DNA of 64,000 nucleotides from Euonymus europaeus (lineage: Eukaryota > Streptophyta > Magnoliopsida > Celastrales > Celastraceae): contig OY756958.1 in the NCBI GenBank assembly GCA_963580455.1, positions 30,578,501-30,642,500 of the forward strand, in the 5' to 3' direction. This document shows, piece by piece, positions 60,148 through 64,000 of the stretch. Under the pieces are notes generated by a model, which worked only from the letters and a program-made list of their open reading frames with translations, did no database searches and was not told the DNA's origin. The stretch's first letter is position 1. Each line of letters starts with the position of its first letter. The position numbers were made by a program, and so were the translations under genes.

Positions 60148-63100
60148 TTATAATAATCATCTCCGCGCATTTGAAGTATATATCAAATATATGTCTAGTT
60201 CTTCCATACTCACATGTTTTTAAGTCCAAAATTAAATCCAATTGGAACCTGCACCGCTTGCATTAGCATATATATTTATTTATATATATATATATACACA
60301 CACAACTAGTCACCTACTTGATTAGAAGTTAAAATGTTAATTATGTGATTATTAGAGTTCTTAAAGTAGCAACTATGAATTAAGGTGATTGCTTTTGTCT
60401 AGCTACTTTAGTTTGAGAGTTTGTCAAATGATTCCTTGGACTAAATTCTTTGAGTGTTAGGATTTGTCCGATTTATCTAAATTCTTTATCAATCAAGCAT
60501 GAAGCATCTTCGATCTTACTCAAAAGATTCATTTCCCTTCATCTAAAAGCCAATCTATCTAGTCACTCCGAAAGGTGAATTGCTTGTGGAAATGTTTAAA
60601 GTATGGTAGAATAGTACAATTATGGTGGGGACAAATTGCAAGCATTAGTACAATTGACTTCGTGTTCTAATTGGAGTCACGCAAATGACCAAGTAGCACA
60701 GGTTTATACTTTATTATAGTCGTGTGCATCTTGTGACCATCCGATTAAAAAAATTAGATCTCACATATATAATTTACGTTTTTTTTTAATCTCTGAACTC
60801 CCTTTCCTCATTTTGTTCCCCCCTCTAACAATACCTCATATTTTCGTCTGCTCGAAATTTATTTCAACGAAGCCACCGCAAAAAGATTTCAAAGATTAAA
60901 GAAGAAAATTTATGCTCCATAATTTACAGGATTCGGGGGATGTCCGGTGAAACGCGTACAGTAAATCTGTCCGATAAAAAACACTGGTCTTCTGCTACTG
61001 ATATCAACTTTCATCTTATATAAAGAGCCATTGAAGGGTAAAGCTTTGATCGTACAAAAAATCCTCTGCTCAAGGAATTATTGTCAAATTTTCCTGGACC
61101 TTTACTAGTTAAGTTATGACAGGCAAGGCACCAACTTTTCCTACACCTAATTAAAGGGTAATGCTTTGGTCGTCCAAAAATTTCTCAGCGAAACAAATTG
61201 TGGTTGAAATTAATTTCCTAAAATTTTCTATTAGTTTAAGGTATGAAAGGTAGAGCAGTCTTCTTGTGTATTTGTCACACAATTTCACATATATTTTGAG
61301 TGCCTCTGATGTTTTTTTTGTGGGAATCAGTGCTGAGAAGCCGCAGTACTCTAATTTGGAGAATGAAACCTCTGCATGACTGCTCACACTTGAGCAATAT
61401 AGGAATCCATCAGCTGTAGAAATAATAAAGGTCTAAAACCGTGACGGAAAATCAACCATGAAGCAACAGCTTCATCAAACACCCAGAAGCCCACTCAGGC
61501 TCTTTCGTTGCTTCCATGGCAACACCATCAAATTCAAAGCTTTAATCTGCAGATTTACTTGTTCCAGGGACTACACTAATCAAAGAAGCCTCTGTATGCA
61601 GTCATAAAAGCAAGAACAACTGCAACCCAACCCAACATAACAGCTCTTCAAAAACAAAGAAAATAAAGTGCCATCAGAAGAAACTTCTAAAGGACCCTCA
61701 ATTTCATCAAGGCTGTAGGTTAGGCGGGTCATGAGCTTGGTCTTTTGGAAGTATGGTGGGGAATTCTTGTTCACTCTCTCTGGCCTTGGCCTTTACAGTC
61801 AATGATGTCGGTTCTAGGCAGAACTTATCCTCTTATTTGTCTGGCTTGAAGGCGAATGAGTCGACTCTGCCTTCAATTGTTGGGCACTAGTTGGCATGTC
61901 CAATGAGGTGTTATCAGTTCTTTCAATTGCTCGTTTCCTCGATCACCCGAACTCTAAGACCTAGAGAGTATTTTGCTAATTGCTATACCTACTACCATTA
62001 CAATATGGAAATTTTAATGATTGAAAGGCAGCTAGCTTGATGGAAAATTGACAGTCAATAAAATTTACAAAACCTAATAAAAGTGCAAAAGTAAATATGC
62101 ATTTGGCACTGATTTATGCAGATTTTCAGACTATGTTAATCACGATTAATCTGTTTTTCCGTGTTCTGTCTCCCCCAAAAAGTAAAAAAAAAAATGCAGA
62201 GTTTCAATACTGTTCACAGGATTTGTGCTTGTGACAAGTATTGATAAGAAAGAATTTGAGTAAGAATGTGAATTATTGATAACAATAGAAGATGTTCAAC
62301 AATTTGGAAGGGTTGTCCATGATTAATGGATTTGATACCCACAAAATGTGGTATTTGTACACCATGCGGCTGATTCGAAACAATGAGAAAATCATGAGTA
62401 ATACATCCTAACTTTAATAACATGAACTTTATGTTAAAAACATTTTCTACATTTTTTAGTTCTAAAATTTTGTAGCTTTTCATTTCTAAAAGGAGTTAAA
62501 TTTATAAAATAGACAACATTATTGTTAGGTAGAAGTAATGTTCAATATTCATAAGCGGAGAATGCATAATTTTTAATACAATGTCATATCGATGGTATTG
62601 TCAGTTCAATTGCGAACACTGTAAAATGATATTCTAAAATACTAAATTTCATGTTGTATCAAGTATATGAAATCGTCGAAATGGAATGATATTTTGTAAT
62701 GCCAAATTCATTTATTTCTTTAATTACCTGAAATAATTCATTGACTCATATAATTCATTTATTCTTTTGTGTCAACCGATAACTACAAAAATAAATAAAT
62801 TATTATAACAAAAAATTACTAAATTGAGAAATTCAAAATCTTCAGTAAAAATGATACTTTATCCGAAATAATTTATGTCAAAAACAAATCCTATCATGCT
62901 AATTCACCTATACAATATTGCTATGATTTTATCTTCACCTCTTATGTTTGACTCGATTGTTTTGCAGGTCGAAGATCGAATCAATTCATGTCTGAATCAA
63001 GTACGCTTCCACTCAATCTCACATGTTAAATATTTATACATATGTGTTTCATTATATGCATGCAATATGAATGATTTAGGAACCTAACCCACTTGATCTC

Positions 63101-63431
63101 CCTTGCGTCTGTCTTGATTTGTTTTGTAGGTTATAAATCTAATCAATCGATCCAAATCGGGTGTGCTTCCCCTCAATCACATATTCAATATATATACAAA
63201 CATGTGTTTCTGTATATATACAAACATGTATTTCAGCATGCAATGTGAATTATTTATTTTATAAGTGTTACAGAACACATGCATATAGTTTGCTGAATTC
63301 AATGACCAATCGTCATAAACTTGAATTACAGCTAAGAAGTATGAAAGGATGGGAAAGCTTGAAGCAAGTGTGCGTGAAACTTAAACAAAAAATCCGAACA
63401 TTAACTAATGGAACATATTGAAGAAAGTGAA
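60148..63431. other. Intergenic, no gene recognised
   Basis: The presumed SDR 3' UTR with a TA microsatellite (about 60277-60295) is followed by AT-rich DNA. Minus-strand frames between 61980 and 61580 look slightly protein-like (MPTSAQQLKAESTHSPSS) but are interrupted and match no family I know. Confidence 0.45.
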
Positions 63432-64000
63432 CACTACTAGAAAATATATTTTTTGTGACGAAAATTTTAACGCGAAAATAAAAATAAAAATTGCGATGAA
63501 AAATGGAATAATTTTCGTCGCAGTAGAGGGTGATTTTTGAGGTAATTTGTGAGGGATTATTTCCTTCACAAAACTTTTGTCACAATTATTGTAACAAATT
63601 ATGGCGGGATACCCACCAAAACATTAGGGACAATTTTTATTGTGATGAAATTTTGGTGAAAATTCCCTCCAAAATTTGTGACAGATTTTGTTTCGAACTT
63701 TTCCTGTCACATATTTGTGGTGGGCTACAATGGAGAGAGTATGAAGTGACGTGAATAAAGATGCATAGACGTCTGATACGAGAAAGATAAAACGTATAGA
63801 TCAAGTAGAGTCCATAATTTTCACTGGGTTTGTGACTTCTTTATCAACTAACATGAATTTTTCAGAGTATATAGTGATTTTTCAATATATTTTAAGAATT
63901 ATACCAACAAATTTATTTATATATGAAGGACTACTAAAAGCTGTAATAACCATTCAATTTTTCAATAATCTAAGTTTTTTGCAAAAGAAAAATAAATCAA
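63432..64000 (+). mobile_element. Terminus of a CACTA (En/Spm) transposon, right limit not seen
   Basis: CACTACTAGAAAATA at 63432 is the standard plant CACTA terminus. It is followed by subterminal-type repeats related to TTTGTGACGAAAATTT and its inverse over about 300 bp (to about 63730). The complementary TAGTG end is not in the window, so the element either continues past 64000 or is a truncated end. No transposase frame is visible. Confidence 0.65.

Noticed and set aside
61580..61990. Minus-strand pieces resembling a protein C-terminus
   Set aside because: Interrupted by stops and without a recognisable family; too weak to list as a pseudogene.

Overview
The window is nuclear DNA of a flowering plant, most likely a eudicot. 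The evidence is the set of plant peptide-hormone precursors (CEP), plant-type multi-exon genes with GT-AG introns, a subunit of the plant endocytic TPLATE complex, and a typical plant mobile-element load (Ty1/copia, MULE, Tourist, Stowaway, CACTA, SINE). Intergenic DNA looks AT-rich. I cannot name the species.

Layout. 1-3.8 kb: no recognisable gene. 3.79-4.61 kb (-): a broken 5' half of a PLP-dependent aminotransferase gene. 5.2-13 kb: a local cluster of three CEP precursor genes, all on +. The first encodes five CEP hormone units; the other two encode one each. The spacers hold a Tourist-like MITE, an RNase H remnant of a retroelement, and a long-TIR Mutator-like element with a perfect 9-bp target duplication. 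13.5-19.5 kb: repeat-rich DNA with a 177-bp tandem duplication that resembles LTR sequence, a SINE-like fragment, a MITE, and diverged 100-bp tandem repeats. 19.8-25.7 kb (+): a TMEM131-like membrane protein in three exons. 31.4-34.85 kb (+): a ten-exon gene for a leucine-zipper/DUF547 protein. 36.1-54.5 kb (-): the TPLATE-complex subunit TWD40-1, in about 24 exons. One of its introns carries a complete, apparently young Ty1/copia element (identical 137-bp LTRs, 5-bp target duplication, intact polyprotein frame). Another intron carries a SINE whose target duplication starts exactly at the 5' splice site. 55.5-56.2 kb: a TIR element enclosing three 157-bp tandem repeats. 56.9-57.2 kb: a second copy of the TTA-flanked MITE family. 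58.8-60.1 kb (+): a five-exon short-chain dehydrogenase/reductase gene that lacks the usual catalytic tyrosine. 60.2-63.4 kb: no recognised gene. 63.43 kb: one end of a CACTA transposon.

Function. The CEP genes would make secreted, proline-rich 15-residue hormones that, by family knowledge, act through LRR receptor kinases in nitrogen-demand and root or nodule signalling. TWD40-1 works in clathrin-mediated endocytosis. The TMEM131-like protein probably acts in the secretory pathway. The other genes are not obviously linked to one another. No operon-like organisation exists or is expected.

Family and orthologue names come from motif recognition and memory, not from a search. Exon borders were read by eye from splice dinucleotides and reading-frame continuity.
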